Notes: generated by a model not told the origin, from the letters alone. A stretch of 64,000 nucleotides of DNA from Candidatus Gastranaerophilales bacterium (GCA_944326615.1 CALVEO010000003.1:1-64000), one strand, 5' to 3'; counted from the stretch's first letter, positions 8,610 to 17,923 are shown. Made by a program: numbers and translations.

Positions 8610-9653
8610 TTATTTTGAAATAGGATAGTAAGTTAATAAAATATCAGGACCGAACATCTCTTGATTTATTATTTTGAAATTGTAGCTTTCGTTTATGTTT
8701 TCGATATGCCTGAAATCAAAACAGGATAAAGCATTGTTGTCTCCTGTAATTTTCGGCGCAAAGAAATGATAAATTTTATCAGTGTATTTTAAAATTTCTC
8801 CGTTCAAATGCCCTCCGCTTTCAACAAGAATACTTTTTATACCTAAATCAAATACTTTTTTTAAAATAAATCCAAGGTCAAGTTTTTCATTTATAACAGG
8901 TGTTTTTATAAAATTTATTCCGCCTTCGAACATATCAAGGGTAGCGTTAAAAAGATAAATTTCTCCTTCTTTATATATTGGCGCTTCAAGATTTGTTTTG
9001 AGCTGCCTGTCGAGAATAATTTTTTTTCTATGCGCCATTGTCGGGTTATCTGCAAGAATTGTTGAAGATGTTGTTAAAATTGCATCATATCTGTTTCTGA
9101 TTTTTTTTACTTCTTCGCGGGCTTTATCTGATGTTATCCATTTGGAAGACCCGTTTGAAGTCGCAATTTTTCCGTCAAGTGTTGTTGCAGTTTTTAGAGC
9201 AACAAATACCTCATTTTTTGTCATATTTTTTGTGAAGACTTCATTTAAAATTTTGCACTCATCTTCAAGCACATTTTCAACAACTTCAATTCCTGCATTT
9301 TTTAATTTTCGGATGCCGTTTCCTGCAACAATAGGGTTAACATCACGCATTCCGATAACCACTTTTTTTATCCCTCGCTCAATAATCAAATCAGCGCAAG
9401 GTGGAGTTTTTCCGTAATGAGAGCAAGGCTCAAGGTTTACAATTACTGTTCCGCCCTTTTCTTCTCCGTTGTGAAGTTTTAAAAGTGCATCGCGTTCGGC
9501 ATGATTATCTCCGTACCTGTGGTGATATCCTGTTGAAATTTCGTTTCCGTCTTTATCAAGTATTACACATCCGACAAGAGGATTAGGCGAAGTCTGTCCT
9601 TCTGCCTGTTTTGCAAGCTCTATACATTTTTGCATTAATAAGTTATATTGCAT
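8610..9653 (-). CDS. ribD: Bifunctional riboflavin biosynthesis deaminase/reductase
   Basis: RibD carries out the deaminase and side-chain reductase steps after GTP cyclohydrolase II in riboflavin synthesis. The 347 residues show the zinc deaminase motif NHAERDAL (about 48-55) with PCSHYGKTPPC, then the reductase domain with LKTATTLDGKIAT and SKWITSD. The C-terminal GGHLNGE segment also fits. The other rib genes are not adjacent. The ATG at 9653 sits 6 nt after a TAAAAT box, so this may also be a leaderless gene. Confidence 0.95.
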   Translation of the reverse strand: MQYNLLMQKCIELAKQAEGQTSPNPLVGCVILDKDGNEISTGYHHRYGDNHAERDALLKLHNGEEKGGTVIVNLEPCSHYGKTPPCADLIIERGIKKVVIGMRDVNPIVAGNGIRKLKNAGIEVVENVLEDECKILNEVFTKNMTKNEVFVALKTATTLDGKIATSNGSSKWITSDKAREEVKKIRNRYDAILTTSSTILADNPTMAHRKKIILDRQLKTNLEAPIYKEGEIYLFNATLDMFEGGINFIKTPVINEKLDLGFILKKVFDLGIKSILVESGGHLNGEILKYTDKIYHFFAPKITGDNNALSCFDFRHIENINESYNFKIINQEMFGPDILLTYYPISK

Positions 9654-9705
9654 ATTTGTATTTTACTATAAAATCTGATATATTAATAAAAAAGGAGAAA
9701 AGAAT

Positions 9706-10368
9706 ATGGATTTAAGGTATATCGGACACAGTGCTTTTGAATTTAAATTAAAAGATAATTCTATTATGGTTGACCCTTATGTTAGTGTTAATCCTAAATA
9801 TGACTGGCATAATTCAAACATTACAGACATATTTTTAACACATGCGCATGGAGATCATCTGGGCCAGGCAATAGAAATTGCTAAAGAAAAAGATGCAACA
9901 ATTACAGCCATTGTAGAACTTGCACAATACTGTAAAGAACAGGGATGCAAAGTCAGAGCTGTAAATTTTGGCGGATGGATTAATTACGATTGGGGAAGAG
10001 TTGTGTTTGTTCCTGCTTTCCATACAAGTTCTTTGCCTGACGGGCGTTATGCCGGAGAGCCGGCAGGTATCATTTTTGATATGGAAAAGGTAAGAATATA
10101 CCATGCCGGTGATACTGCGCTGACTAATGAGATGAAAAATATTAAAGAATTATATAGACCAAATATTGCGCTGTTACCGATCGGAGGACATTACACAATG
10201 GATGTTGAGCACGCTGCGGTTGCTGCTGACTGGATTGGCGCGCAGACAGTTATTCCGATGCATTATAATACATTCCCTGAAATTCAGGCAGATCTTGATA
10301 AATTTATAAAACTTATTCAGGTTAATAATTCAAATTGTGTAATTTTGAATCCTGAAAAAGTTGATTAG
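9706..10368 (+). CDS. UPF0173-type metal-dependent hydrolase (beta-lactamase fold)
   Basis: This 220-residue protein has the metallo-beta-lactamase fold signatures: THAHGDHLG at about 46-54, HAGDTAL near 134, and IPMHYNTFP near the C-terminus. The sequence begins with YIGHSAFEF, typical of the YtkL/UPF0173 group. The substrate is unknown. It has a strong AAAGGAG ribosome-binding site and is divergent from ribD. Confidence 0.93.
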   Translation: MDLRYIGHSAFEFKLKDNSIMVDPYVSVNPKYDWHNSNITDIFLTHAHGDHLGQAIEIAKEKDATITAIVELAQYCKEQGCKVRAVNFGGWINYDWGRVVFVPAFHTSSLPDGRYAGEPAGIIFDMEKVRIYHAGDTALTNEMKNIKELYRPNIALLPIGGHYTMDVEHAAVAADWIGAQTVIPMHYNTFPEIQADLDKFIKLIQVNNSNCVILNPEKVD

Positions 10369-10428
10369 CCTGATTTGCTATTGAAAATATCGGTAATCAG
10401 CTAAAATATTTTGATGTGGAGATAAATT

Positions 10429-11388
10429 ATGGATATCTTATTTGTTATTGACAGAATTGAACTCAAGTATTTTGAGTTCAATAATCTTGTTACAAATTTT
10501 TGGATGATAAGAGAATTTTTATTGTCAAACAAAAGAGTTTTTATTACAACAATTGATAATTTAAGTCTTGAAGCAGGTGTTCCTTACGCTCATTGTTATG
10601 AGGCTTATGAAAAGGACGGGAATATTTTTTATGATAAGTCATTGAAAAATATTAAAATAAATGATTTTTCACTTTGTATGTTCCGGCCTGACCCGCCTGT
10701 TGATCTTGATTATATCAATGCTACGTATATTTTTGATTTTGTCGACAGGGATAAAACTGTAATACTAAATGACCCGGGAGCAATCAGGAATTTTAACGAA
10801 AAAATGCATACGGTTAAATTTCTTGATTTGATGCCTGAAAATATTGTTACTGCGTCAAAGGCTGATATAATTCAATTTTTAAATATGCATGAAGAAATTG
10901 TTTTAAAGCCGCTGAATGCATGTTTTGGCTCCGGTGTTATGACGCTTAAAAAAGGTGATAAAAATACGGCTGTTATAATTAATACAATGACTAAAAACCA
11001 GACTCAGCTTATAATGGTACAAAAATATATTCCTAAAGCATGCTTTGGCGATAAGCGTGTAATGTTTCTCGGTGATGAAGTTCTTGATGTATGTGTGCGG
11101 AAACTCCCTTCTAATGATGATTTTAAATTTAATGAACACTGCGACAACAATATTGTAAAAGCGGAATTAACCCAAAGTGAAAAGGAAAAATTCGCTCCTG
11201 TTGCAAAAGAATTGAATAAGCTTGGGCTTCCCCTTGTCGGACTTGATGTAATTGATGAAAAAATTATCGAAATAAATGTAACAAGCCCATGTTATTTTAT
11301 AAAAGAAGTTAATTCGCATTTCAACTGTCATCTTGAAAAGAAAATTAATGATTTTATACTCTCAAGGATTTGTGCTGGAGTTATATAA
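10429..11388 (+). CDS. gshB: Glutathione synthase (ATP-grasp)
   Basis: GshB adds glycine to gamma-glutamylcysteine using ATP. The 319-residue protein follows the prokaryotic GshB pattern from end to end: RPDPPVDLDYINATYI, NDPGAIRNFNEK, IVLKPLNACFGSGVM, a GDKRV segment, VGLDVI and EINVTSP. The glycine-rich ATP loop is slightly altered (CFGSGV where many have GGxG). There is a GGAG ribosome-binding site. No gamma-glutamylcysteine ligase gene is in the window, so the pathway cannot be confirmed from here. Confidence 0.9.
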   Translation: MDILFVIDRIELKYFEFNNLVTNFWMIREFLLSNKRVFITTIDNLSLEAGVPYAHCYEAYEKDGNIFYDKSLKNIKINDFSLCMFRPDPPVDLDYINATYIFDFVDRDKTVILNDPGAIRNFNEKMHTVKFLDLMPENIVTASKADIIQFLNMHEEIVLKPLNACFGSGVMTLKKGDKNTAVIINTMTKNQTQLIMVQKYIPKACFGDKRVMFLGDEVLDVCVRKLPSNDDFKFNEHCDNNIVKAELTQSEKEKFAPVAKELNKLGLPLVGLDVIDEKIIEINVTSPCYFIKEVNSHFNCHLEKKINDFILSRICAGVI

Positions 11389-11397
11389 AATAATAAA

Positions 11398-11418
11398 GCG
11401 GAACTTATCAGGTTCCGC
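11398..11418. terminator. Hairpin between gshB and tsaD
   Basis: GCGGAAC and GTTCCGC pair around a 7-nt loop. The T-rich side is on the minus strand, so it best serves tsaD transcripts that run past 11524, although it could also affect gshB. Confidence 0.55.
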
Positions 11419-11523
11419 AAAAAGGTTTCATAGTATAGTTATTTTCCCAAGATGTTTTATCATAAATACTATACAAAAATTTTTTTGCTAATTTAATAGT
11501 GTAAAGTTTACAATTTTTAATGA

Positions 11524-12624
11524 TTATTTAACGCGTGAAAATACTTCAGTATTCACGTCATCAAAAGTATTAGTGTTAAAGTATGCACATGATGCAACCA
11601 TTGCGGCGTTATCCGTACAGTATTTCATTGGCGGAGCAAATACTTTATAGCCTTCGTTTGCCAGGTTAAATATTTTCTTTCGAATTTCAGAATTTGCGGC
11701 AACACCGCCTGCTATCACAACCTGTTTGTAACCGCTTGATTCAAGCGCTTTTTTGAGTTTGTGTAAAAGAGTGGAAGATACTGTTTCCTGAAAACTTGCA
11801 CAAATGTCTTTAACAGGTAAAACTTCCTCCGCCGCAATGTGCTCGCCATCATTTGGGCAAGGGAGGCTTTTGTCTTTAAAAGATTTTACAAGTCTGAGTA
11901 CTGCAGTTTTCAAACCGCTAAAGCTGAAATTATATCCGTCAACACGCGCCTCAGGAAGTTTGAATGCATGTGGATTACCTTCCTGAGCAAGTTTATCGAG
12001 TTTCGGTCCTCCCGGGTACGGCAGTCCTATTAGCCTTGCTACTTTATCATAAGCTTCACCGACAGCATCATCAACTGTTTCACCTATGATTGTTTGCTCT
12101 GAATAGGATTTAACATCAATTATCTGTGTGTGTCCTCCGCTGACCAAAAGTGCCATAAACGGAGGTTTTAAATCCGTATCAATATAATTCCCGCAAAGAT
12201 GCGCATTCAAATGATTTACCCCAATAAACGGTTTGTCATAGGTAAGCGCAAGAGTTTTTGCTGCGTTAAGCCCGACAAGCAGGCAGCCGACAAGGCCTGG
12301 GCCTACAGTTCCTGCAAATGCCGTTATATCTTCTGGATTAATGTTTGCATTTTCTTTTGCTTGTTTAAAGGCTTCTTCTATAACAATATTAATGGAATCA
12401 AGATGCTCCCTTGCGGCAATTTCAGGAATAACGCCGCCGAATTGCGCATGGGTTTTTATTTGTGATGCTACTACATTTGCAATAACTTCACGACCGTTTT
12501 TTACTATTGCACAGGCTGTTTCATCGCAGCTTGATTCTATTGCCATTATATAATTGTCGTAGCCGCTTTCCGGTCCTATTGTTACAGGTTCTTTAGAGAA
12601 TAATTTATTTTTTATATTTTTCAT
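11524..12624 (-). CDS. tsaD: tRNA N6-threonylcarbamoyladenosine transferase
   Basis: TsaD transfers the threonylcarbamoyl group to A37 of ANN-decoding tRNAs. The 366-residue protein shows AIESSCDETACAIV, the metal-binding HLNAH motif, LLVSGGHTQI, and GGVAANSEIRKK near the C-terminus. The ATG at 12624 is chosen because 7 extra upstream codons lie in the promoter, where a TATAAT box ends 9 nt before the ATG. The usual family N-terminus begins about 25 residues in, so there is a short extra N-terminal tail. Divergent from obgE. Confidence 0.95.
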   Translation of the reverse strand: MKNIKNKLFSKEPVTIGPESGYDNYIMAIESSCDETACAIVKNGREVIANVVASQIKTHAQFGGVIPEIAAREHLDSINIVIEEAFKQAKENANINPEDITAFAGTVGPGLVGCLLVGLNAAKTLALTYDKPFIGVNHLNAHLCGNYIDTDLKPPFMALLVSGGHTQIIDVKSYSEQTIIGETVDDAVGEAYDKVARLIGLPYPGGPKLDKLAQEGNPHAFKLPEARVDGYNFSFSGLKTAVLRLVKSFKDKSLPCPNDGEHIAAEEVLPVKDICASFQETVSSTLLHKLKKALESSGYKQVVIAGGVAANSEIRKKIFNLANEGYKVFAPPMKYCTDNAAMVASCAYFNTNTFDDVNTEVFSRVK

Positions 12625-12633
12625 AGTAGTATT

Positions 12634-12661
12634 ATTATAGTACAAAGAGATTCTGAAACAA
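12634..12661 (-). promoter_or_regulatory. tsaD promoter
   Basis: Minus-strand TTGTTT and TATAAT boxes are separated by 16 nt. The predicted transcript start is only about 3 nt before the tsaD ATG. Confidence 0.5.
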
Positions 12662-12689
12662 GTTCAGAATGGCATAAACCGATATAAAT

Positions 12690-13973
12690 ATGAAATTTAT
12701 TGATAAGACAAAAATACGTGTAGTTTCAGGGCGCGGCGGCAACGGAATGGTTGCCTGGCGCAGAGAAAAATATGTGGATAAAGGAGGCCCCGCCGGCGGA
12801 GACGGAGGCAGAGGCGGTGATGTATATTTAGTCGCCGATGAAAATATGTCTACATTGATGGATTTTAAGCACAAATCCGTATTCAAGGCAGAAGCAGGCG
12901 AGAATGGCGGAATTAAAAATATGCATGGAGCCTGCGCAAAAGATTTGTATATAAAAGTTCCTGCCGGTACTGTTGTAAAAGATATTAAAACAGGTAATGT
13001 CATTGCGGATTTAACCTATCATGAACAGAAAGTCCTTGTTGCAAAAGGCGGGCGAGGCGGACGGGGAAATGCCCGTTTTGCAACAGCTCAAAAAAGAGCT
13101 CCTCAGTTTTGCGAACCAGGCGAGCCCTCAATTGAAAGAGAATTATTGCTTGAATTAAAACTTATTGCAGATGTCGGGCTGCTTGGAATGCCTAATGCAG
13201 GAAAATCTACACTGATAAGCAGAATTAGTTCAGCAAAACCAAAAATTGCGGATTATCCTTTTACCACATTAATACCAAATCTTGGCGTTGTTAGAAAACA
13301 TTCGGGCGACGGGTATGTTGTTGCTGATATCCCTGGTCTTATTGAAGGCGCTTCAGAAGGTGTCGGACTTGGATTTGACTTTCTGCGTCATATAGAAAGA
13401 TGCAGATTTCTTGTACATTTAATTGATGCAACAGAAGAAAATCCGTTTGAAAATTATAAGAAAATTAATCTTGAACTTGAAAAACACTCAACAAATCTTG
13501 CAAATCGCTATCAGATTATTGCATTGAATAAAATTGATGCTGTTTCTGATGAAAAGAAAATAGAGCTTCTCAAGCAGTTTAAAGAAGTTTCAGCAGATGT
13601 TTTTGAAATTTCTGCTGTTACAGGTGAAAATGTCGATAAACTGATCGATTTTATGGGGCAGAAGGTTGATGAAATTCCAAAACCTGAAACAGAAATTACC
13701 GTTGAGGAAGATTTAGGCGCTTATTATAATGACGACAGTGCTTTTGAAATATTTAAAGTCGCTAAAGACACATTTATAATAGAGGGCGGAAAAATTGAGA
13801 GAATTGCCGCTGTTACAGATGAGAGAAATTCAGAGCAGGTAATACGCTTTCAAAACATCATGAAAGGTATGGGAGTTTTTGATGCGCTTTCTCAAAAAGG
13901 TATTAAAGACGGTGATACAATTATCATCGGACATCTGGAATTTGTTTTTTATGCTGATGAAATGTATGGTTAA
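12690..13973 (+). CDS. obgE: GTPase Obg (CgtA)
   Basis: Obg is an essential ribosome-associated GTPase. The 427 residues contain the glycine-rich Obg fold (about 1-155, with GGNGMVAWRREK and GGPAGGDGGRGG), the G domain (GMPNAGKST about 167-175, DIPGLIEGA, NKID), and a C-terminal OCT domain of about 70 residues. The length is normal. It is followed after 9 nt by the YjbQ gene and is probably co-transcribed. Confidence 0.97.
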   Translation: MKFIDKTKIRVVSGRGGNGMVAWRREKYVDKGGPAGGDGGRGGDVYLVADENMSTLMDFKHKSVFKAEAGENGGIKNMHGACAKDLYIKVPAGTVVKDIKTGNVIADLTYHEQKVLVAKGGRGGRGNARFATAQKRAPQFCEPGEPSIERELLLELKLIADVGLLGMPNAGKSTLISRISSAKPKIADYPFTTLIPNLGVVRKHSGDGYVVADIPGLIEGASEGVGLGFDFLRHIERCRFLVHLIDATEENPFENYKKINLELEKHSTNLANRYQIIALNKIDAVSDEKKIELLKQFKEVSADVFEISAVTGENVDKLIDFMGQKVDEIPKPETEITVEEDLGAYYNDDSAFEIFKVAKDTFIIEGGKIERIAAVTDERNSEQVIRFQNIMKGMGVFDALSQKGIKDGDTIIIGHLEFVFYADEMYG

Positions 13974-13982
13974 GGAGTTAAT

Positions 13983-14399
13983 ATGACAGTAATAAATGAT
14001 AAATTTACAGTAAATACACAGGGATTTTCAGATATTATTGATATAACCCAGCAGGTAAAACATGCAGTTTACAGCCATTCGCTTCAGTCTGCAGTCGTTC
14101 ATGTTTATGTTGCTGGAAGCACTGTATCCGTTACAAATATTGAATATGAACCCGGATTACTGGTTGATTTGCCGGAAGCATTAGAAAAATTTGCACCTGC
14201 AGATGCGCAATATCATCATGACGAAACCTGGCATGACGGCAACGGATATGCTCATGTTAGAGCATCAATTATAGGTAATTCTACAATGGTTCCTCTAATT
14301 GACGGTGCACTTCAGTTAGGCCAGTGGCAGCAGATTGTTCTGGTTGATTTTGACAACAAAGCAAGAACAAGAACAGTGTATATACAAATAGTTTATTAA
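13983..14399 (+). CDS. YjbQ-family protein (secondary thiamine-phosphate synthase type)
   Basis: This 138-residue protein matches the UPF0047/YjbQ family: GSTVSVTNIEYEPGL early, HHDETWHDGNGYAH in the middle, and GTWQ-like LGQWQQI followed by DFDNKARTR. Family members can have weak thiamine-phosphate synthase activity, but the main role is unclear. It is downstream of obgE with a GGAG ribosome-binding site. Confidence 0.9.
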   Translation: MTVINDKFTVNTQGFSDIIDITQQVKHAVYSHSLQSAVVHVYVAGSTVSVTNIEYEPGLLVDLPEALEKFAPADAQYHHDETWHDGNGYAHVRASIIGNSTMVPLIDGALQLGQWQQIVLVDFDNKARTRTVYIQIVY

Positions 14400-14403
14400 T
14401 GCT

Positions 14404-15096
14404 TTAGTTATTTTGCAGACATGGTGTTTCAAATATATTTCGGTCTATCTCATCAAAATTTTTGATTATTTGTGAAACTGCTGGAATATTTTTATATAAA
14501 TCTACGCTTTCCATAGATGCTATTGCAATAATTTTTCCAATTCCTGCATTTTTAGCAGATTCAATTCCGGATATGGCATCTTCTACAACAACGCAGTCCT
14601 CTGGTAAAAGATTTAATTTTTCTGCCGCTTTTATGTAGATATCAGGAGCAGGTTTCCCTGGTATTGTGCCGTCTGAGTATACAATATTTTCAATATCAAA
14701 CCATTTGGCAAGTTCAAATTCTTTTATATAAAAATCAACGTTGTCTTTTTCAGACATTGTTGCAATTGTACGGGGTATGTTATTTTTTTTCAGGTAATCT
14801 AAAAATTTAACGGCTCCCGGAGCAAGAATTGTATTTTTGGCATCTTTTCTGCACATATCTCTATAGACGGCTTCTTTCTCTTTTGCAAATTTTTCTACCA
14901 GGCCTGGATCAGGTTTTTTGCCAATAAGGTAAGCGATTATATCTTCATTAGTTCTTCCAAACATGTAATTTCTCATCTCATCATCTGTGAATGCATTATC
15001 TCTAAGACGCTTTGAAAATTCTCTCCAGGCTTCTTGATGTTTTTGAGAATCCCAAAATAGTGTACCGTTAAAATCAAAAATTATTCCTTTGTACAT
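14404..15096 (-). CDS. HAD-superfamily phosphatase (beta-phosphoglucomutase-like)
   Basis: This 230-residue HAD subfamily IA protein shows motif I IFDFNGTLFWDS, a helical cap domain, motif II in IATMSEK, and motif IV VVEDAISGIESAKNAG. The second acidic residue of motif I is Asn (DFNGT instead of DxDGT). This is seen in some HAD branches and may affect the general acid/base step. The substrate is unknown. It lies 3 nt after the TPR gene and is probably co-transcribed with it. Confidence 0.88.
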   Translation of the reverse strand: MYKGIIFDFNGTLFWDSQKHQEAWREFSKRLRDNAFTDDEMRNYMFGRTNEDIIAYLIGKKPDPGLVEKFAKEKEAVYRDMCRKDAKNTILAPGAVKFLDYLKKNNIPRTIATMSEKDNVDFYIKEFELAKWFDIENIVYSDGTIPGKPAPDIYIKAAEKLNLLPEDCVVVEDAISGIESAKNAGIGKIIAIASMESVDLYKNIPAVSQIIKNFDEIDRNIFETPCLQNN

Positions 15097-15099
15097 AAC

Positions 15100-15723
15100 C
15101 TACATTTGCTCCTGAATTAATTTGTTATAGTATTCGATATATGTTTTTGCGTTTTTCTCTTTATTAAGCTGTTTATAGACGTATGCAAGGTTGTAATGAA
15201 AATCAGGAATTGTATTTTTTAAATCTATTGCAGTTAAAAGTTCATACTTGGCTTTACCATATTTACCGAGTTTAATGTATGCACAGGCAAGATTATAGTG
15301 TGCATAAGGATATTCAGGATTTATATTTATAACCTTTTTGTACTGTTCTATAGCCATATTCGGCCGTCCGTCGTTTAGGTAAATATTGCCGAGATTGTAA
15401 TACGCTTTGTAATATTTGCTGTCAACTTCAATTGCCTTATTATACATAAATACTGCTTCATCAAGTTTTCCCTGATCCTGTAGAATATTTCCGAGTAAAA
15501 GCCAGTTCTGGGCGGAGCGTTCTTCATCAGGAATTGTCAAAAGTATATTGAATGAACTTTTAATGTCATTTTGTGCATAATAAACATTTGCCTGTTCACT
15601 GACAGTCTGGTATTGGTCAGACTGAATAAATTTATTTTCTTCTTTTTTGAAATTAAATGGTAGTGCAAATGAGCAGTTTGCGCTTAATATCAGTAATATT
15701 AAAATAAAGCAAAATTGTTTCAT
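15100..15723 (-). CDS. Exported TPR-repeat protein
   Basis: This 207-residue protein starts at ATG 15723 with a signal peptide (MKQFCFILILLILSANCSFA). At least four TPR units follow, for example NWLLLGNILQDQGKLDEAVF, YYKAYYNLGNIYLNDG and YAHYNLACAYIKLG. TPRs are protein-interaction repeats, so a periplasmic or cell-envelope scaffold is likely. The start is supported by a TATAAT box exactly 6 nt upstream; the longer frame begins upstream of that promoter. Confidence 0.85.
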   Translation of the reverse strand: MKQFCFILILLILSANCSFALPFNFKKEENKFIQSDQYQTVSEQANVYYAQNDIKSSFNILLTIPDEERSAQNWLLLGNILQDQGKLDEAVFMYNKAIEVDSKYYKAYYNLGNIYLNDGRPNMAIEQYKKVININPEYPYAHYNLACAYIKLGKYGKAKYELLTAIDLKNTIPDFHYNLAYVYKQLNKEKNAKTYIEYYNKLIQEQM

Positions 15724-15729
15724 AAGAGG

Positions 15730-15735
15730 ATTATA
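15730..15735 (-). promoter_or_regulatory. -10 box of the exported TPR gene (leaderless)
   Basis: Minus-strand TATAAT followed by 6 nt and then the ATG at 15723; the -35 is not clear. Confidence 0.5.
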
Positions 15736-15765
15736 AAATAAATTGAAAAATTTTTCCACAAAAAT

Positions 15766-15793
15766 TTGACTTAATTTTTACATGTTTCATAAT
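15766..15793 (+). promoter_or_regulatory. Promoter of a candidate small RNA
   Basis: TTGACT and CATAAT are separated by 16 nt on the plus strand. There is no plus-strand coding frame downstream, only a hairpin terminator about 30 nt after the predicted start. Confidence 0.55.
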
Positions 15794-15799
15794 GTAGGT

Positions 15800-15861
15800 G
15801 ATGTCTCTTTTACTGATTTAATGCCCGCATCTTAACTCCTTGGTGCGGGTGTTCTTTTTTT
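15800..15861 (+). ncRNA. Candidate small regulatory RNA, about 62 nt
   Basis: A plus-strand promoter (TTGACT-16-CATAAT) is followed by a short non-coding stretch and a strong terminator. The stem UGCCCGCA / UGCGGGUG (about 15822-15829 and 15844-15851) has a 14-nt loop containing ACUCCUU and is followed by a T tract. The genes on both sides are on the minus strand, so this plus-strand terminator has no coding gene to serve. The CUCCUU loop is complementary to a Shine-Dalgarno sequence, a feature of some antisense-acting small RNAs; that role is inference. Confidence 0.5.
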
Positions 15862-15868
15862 GATTTCA

Positions 15869-17890
15869 TTAATTATTTAGAAAACCTGCCATCGTCGGTT
15901 TATTGTTTGGGATGTAGGTTGATGTTTGAATTGTAGTTGCTGTTTTTGACTGTTGATTTTGCTCATTTGTCTGATTTGCAGCTTGTGCAGCTTTTTCAGC
16001 TTTTTCTTTTTCAACAGCCTTTTTAGTCATATTTTCACAGTAACGCGCAAGCCACATCATGAATGCTGGTACAAGTATAATTGTCGATGCAAATCCAAAT
16101 GCGCTATTAAATGTTTTTGCTCTGTTAATAAATTTATTTTCTTTTGAATGGAATACATTGTAAATTTTTTCAAGAGCTTCTGTTCCTTTGGCTTTGCGGA
16201 ATGCTTCATGGATTTCTTCCATTGTAGCTTCTTTAATTGATTTGCCATTAAATTTCTTCATTATTGCTTCAGATTGTTCTCTTACTGTTTTGTCAATATT
16301 TAACAGAACTTTTTTGACATTTCCTCCATTTTCTTCCAAAAATTTGAAAAATCCGTTGATACCGTCTTTATATTCATCAATACGGCTGTATTTAGAAACT
16401 ATCTGCTCACTTGAAAGAACATCTACACCAGAACCTGCTGTGAAATAATTTTTCAACTTATGGAAGAAACTTTTATTGTGGTCTTCCGGTTTAACATTGA
16501 GTGTTAGCCCGGACATTTTGGCAAACGCATCAGAGAACCCCCTTGAAAGTGCTTTTGCACCAAACAATATTGCGGTGAAGCTTGCAATATCTCTTACCAA
16601 AATTTCTTTTCGCTCCTTATCGCTTTTTGCATTTTTATATCTCGGAGGCAGACAAAATCCGAATAATAGTGTAAGCATGGCGGGAACAGACATTGATGCA
16701 CCGTTAAATTCAAAATTCTTTAACAATTTGCTTATTCCGCCTTCTTTCATTGCTGTTTTACCCACTTGAGATGCAAAACCGCCGGTGAATGGAACATTTT
16801 TATCCTTTCCAGAACTGTTGTTTTCAGCTTTTTTATCTTTGGCATTTTCTTCCTTAGCCGGTTGTGATGCAGTATTGGCGGTATTTTCATCTACCAGTCC
16901 GGTTAAGCCCGGGTCATGTTTTAAGCCGAGATTATATAATTTAGGAATATATGTATAAAAAGCTACAACAGCTGCCCACATGCCAAGATTTGAAATTACT
17001 CTGGTTCCGGCTCTATGAATATTGAATTTTTTGATGTATTCATCAAGATTGCCGTTTGCATGAGCTTTAAGATGTTTATTTACTTTTTCCAGAGCATCGC
17101 CTGTATAGTCTGTTAAACTTTGTGTTAAACGTTTTATATCAGTAAAAAGCGGTTCTTTTTTGCCTTCTACTTTTATTGATACTCCGAATTCATTTACAGA
17201 AGGTTCTGCAAACTGTTTCCTTATTTTCATGTATTCATCAATAATTTCGGCTTGCAGAGTTTTACCGGCTTTTTTAGTATTTTTGTCTTTACTTGCACGT
17301 TTTTCTTCAGACTCTACCAGTTTATTGGCAAATTTTTGCGCTGTTTCTGAGATTCTGTCTTTAAAAGTGTCATCAGTAGAATTTTTCAATGCGTTTTCAA
17401 ATACTCTTGTGTAATAACCTTGTTTAAATTCTTTCGCATTGTTGAGCTTTTCAGGACTTTTGGCAGCATAATCTGCGAAATTTTGTCCGAGCATTTCAAT
17501 ATGGTCAACATAAACATTATTTGCCGTCCCTGATGTTTTCTTAATTACACTAAGTATGCCAAGAGGTATTAAAAATGCACTTGGACCGCTTAATATTTCA
17601 CGAATACCTTCTCGTCTTGCAAATTCCCAGTTCAGGGGACCTGTTTTTTTCCCGTTTTCGTCTTTTTTCCTATTTCTATTTAACCCCTCGTAAATTCTCG
17701 GGGCAACCATGCCAATTCCATCCTGAGTGATAAATGATGCTGCAAATCCACCTTTATCAATACCATCCATTAGTGCCACAACTGGGTTAAATGAACCTGT
17801 AAATGTTTGTTGTTTTTTTAAGTTTTTTTCGGCTTTAATATTATTGTGTTTATCTACACTGCCTGATGAATTTATTGCTTTTACTGACAT
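15869..17890 (-). CDS. Large unknown membrane protein with N-terminal FTG motif
   Basis: This 673-residue protein starts with a Lys/Asn-rich leader ending in QTFTGSFNP (about residues 28-36). Hydrophobic segments lie near 95-112 (PSAFLIPLGILSVI), 305-320, 405-420 and 600-620, and long charged helical regions separate them. The C-terminus is Gln/Asn/Thr-rich. I do not recognise a family. The start ATG has GGGAC just upstream. Two upstream promoter candidates are visible: a GCAATA-18-TATATA element shared with other unknown genes and a standard TTGCAA-17-TATAAT at 18019-18047. Confidence 0.8.
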   Translation of the reverse strand: MSVKAINSSGSVDKHNNIKAEKNLKKQQTFTGSFNPVVALMDGIDKGGFAASFITQDGIGMVAPRIYEGLNRNRKKDENGKKTGPLNWEFARREGIREILSGPSAFLIPLGILSVIKKTSGTANNVYVDHIEMLGQNFADYAAKSPEKLNNAKEFKQGYYTRVFENALKNSTDDTFKDRISETAQKFANKLVESEEKRASKDKNTKKAGKTLQAEIIDEYMKIRKQFAEPSVNEFGVSIKVEGKKEPLFTDIKRLTQSLTDYTGDALEKVNKHLKAHANGNLDEYIKKFNIHRAGTRVISNLGMWAAVVAFYTYIPKLYNLGLKHDPGLTGLVDENTANTASQPAKEENAKDKKAENNSSGKDKNVPFTGGFASQVGKTAMKEGGISKLLKNFEFNGASMSVPAMLTLLFGFCLPPRYKNAKSDKERKEILVRDIASFTAILFGAKALSRGFSDAFAKMSGLTLNVKPEDHNKSFFHKLKNYFTAGSGVDVLSSEQIVSKYSRIDEYKDGINGFFKFLEENGGNVKKVLLNIDKTVREQSEAIMKKFNGKSIKEATMEEIHEAFRKAKGTEALEKIYNVFHSKENKFINRAKTFNSAFGFASTIILVPAFMMWLARYCENMTKKAVEKEKAEKAAQAANQTNEQNQQSKTATTIQTSTYIPNNKPTMAGFLNN

Positions 17891-17923
17891 GTCCCTACTT
17901 TAAATTTTCATAACTACACACAT

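Noticed and set aside
8610-9653. Many plus-strand frames inside minus-strand genes (for example 8998-9417 inside ribD)
   Set aside because: They are shadows of well-supported genes: no initiation signals and no family pattern.
10365-10402. Imperfect hairpin between the UPF0173 gene and gshB as a terminator
   Set aside because: The stem has a bulge and a long loop and there is no proper T tract; gshB may be read through from the gene before.
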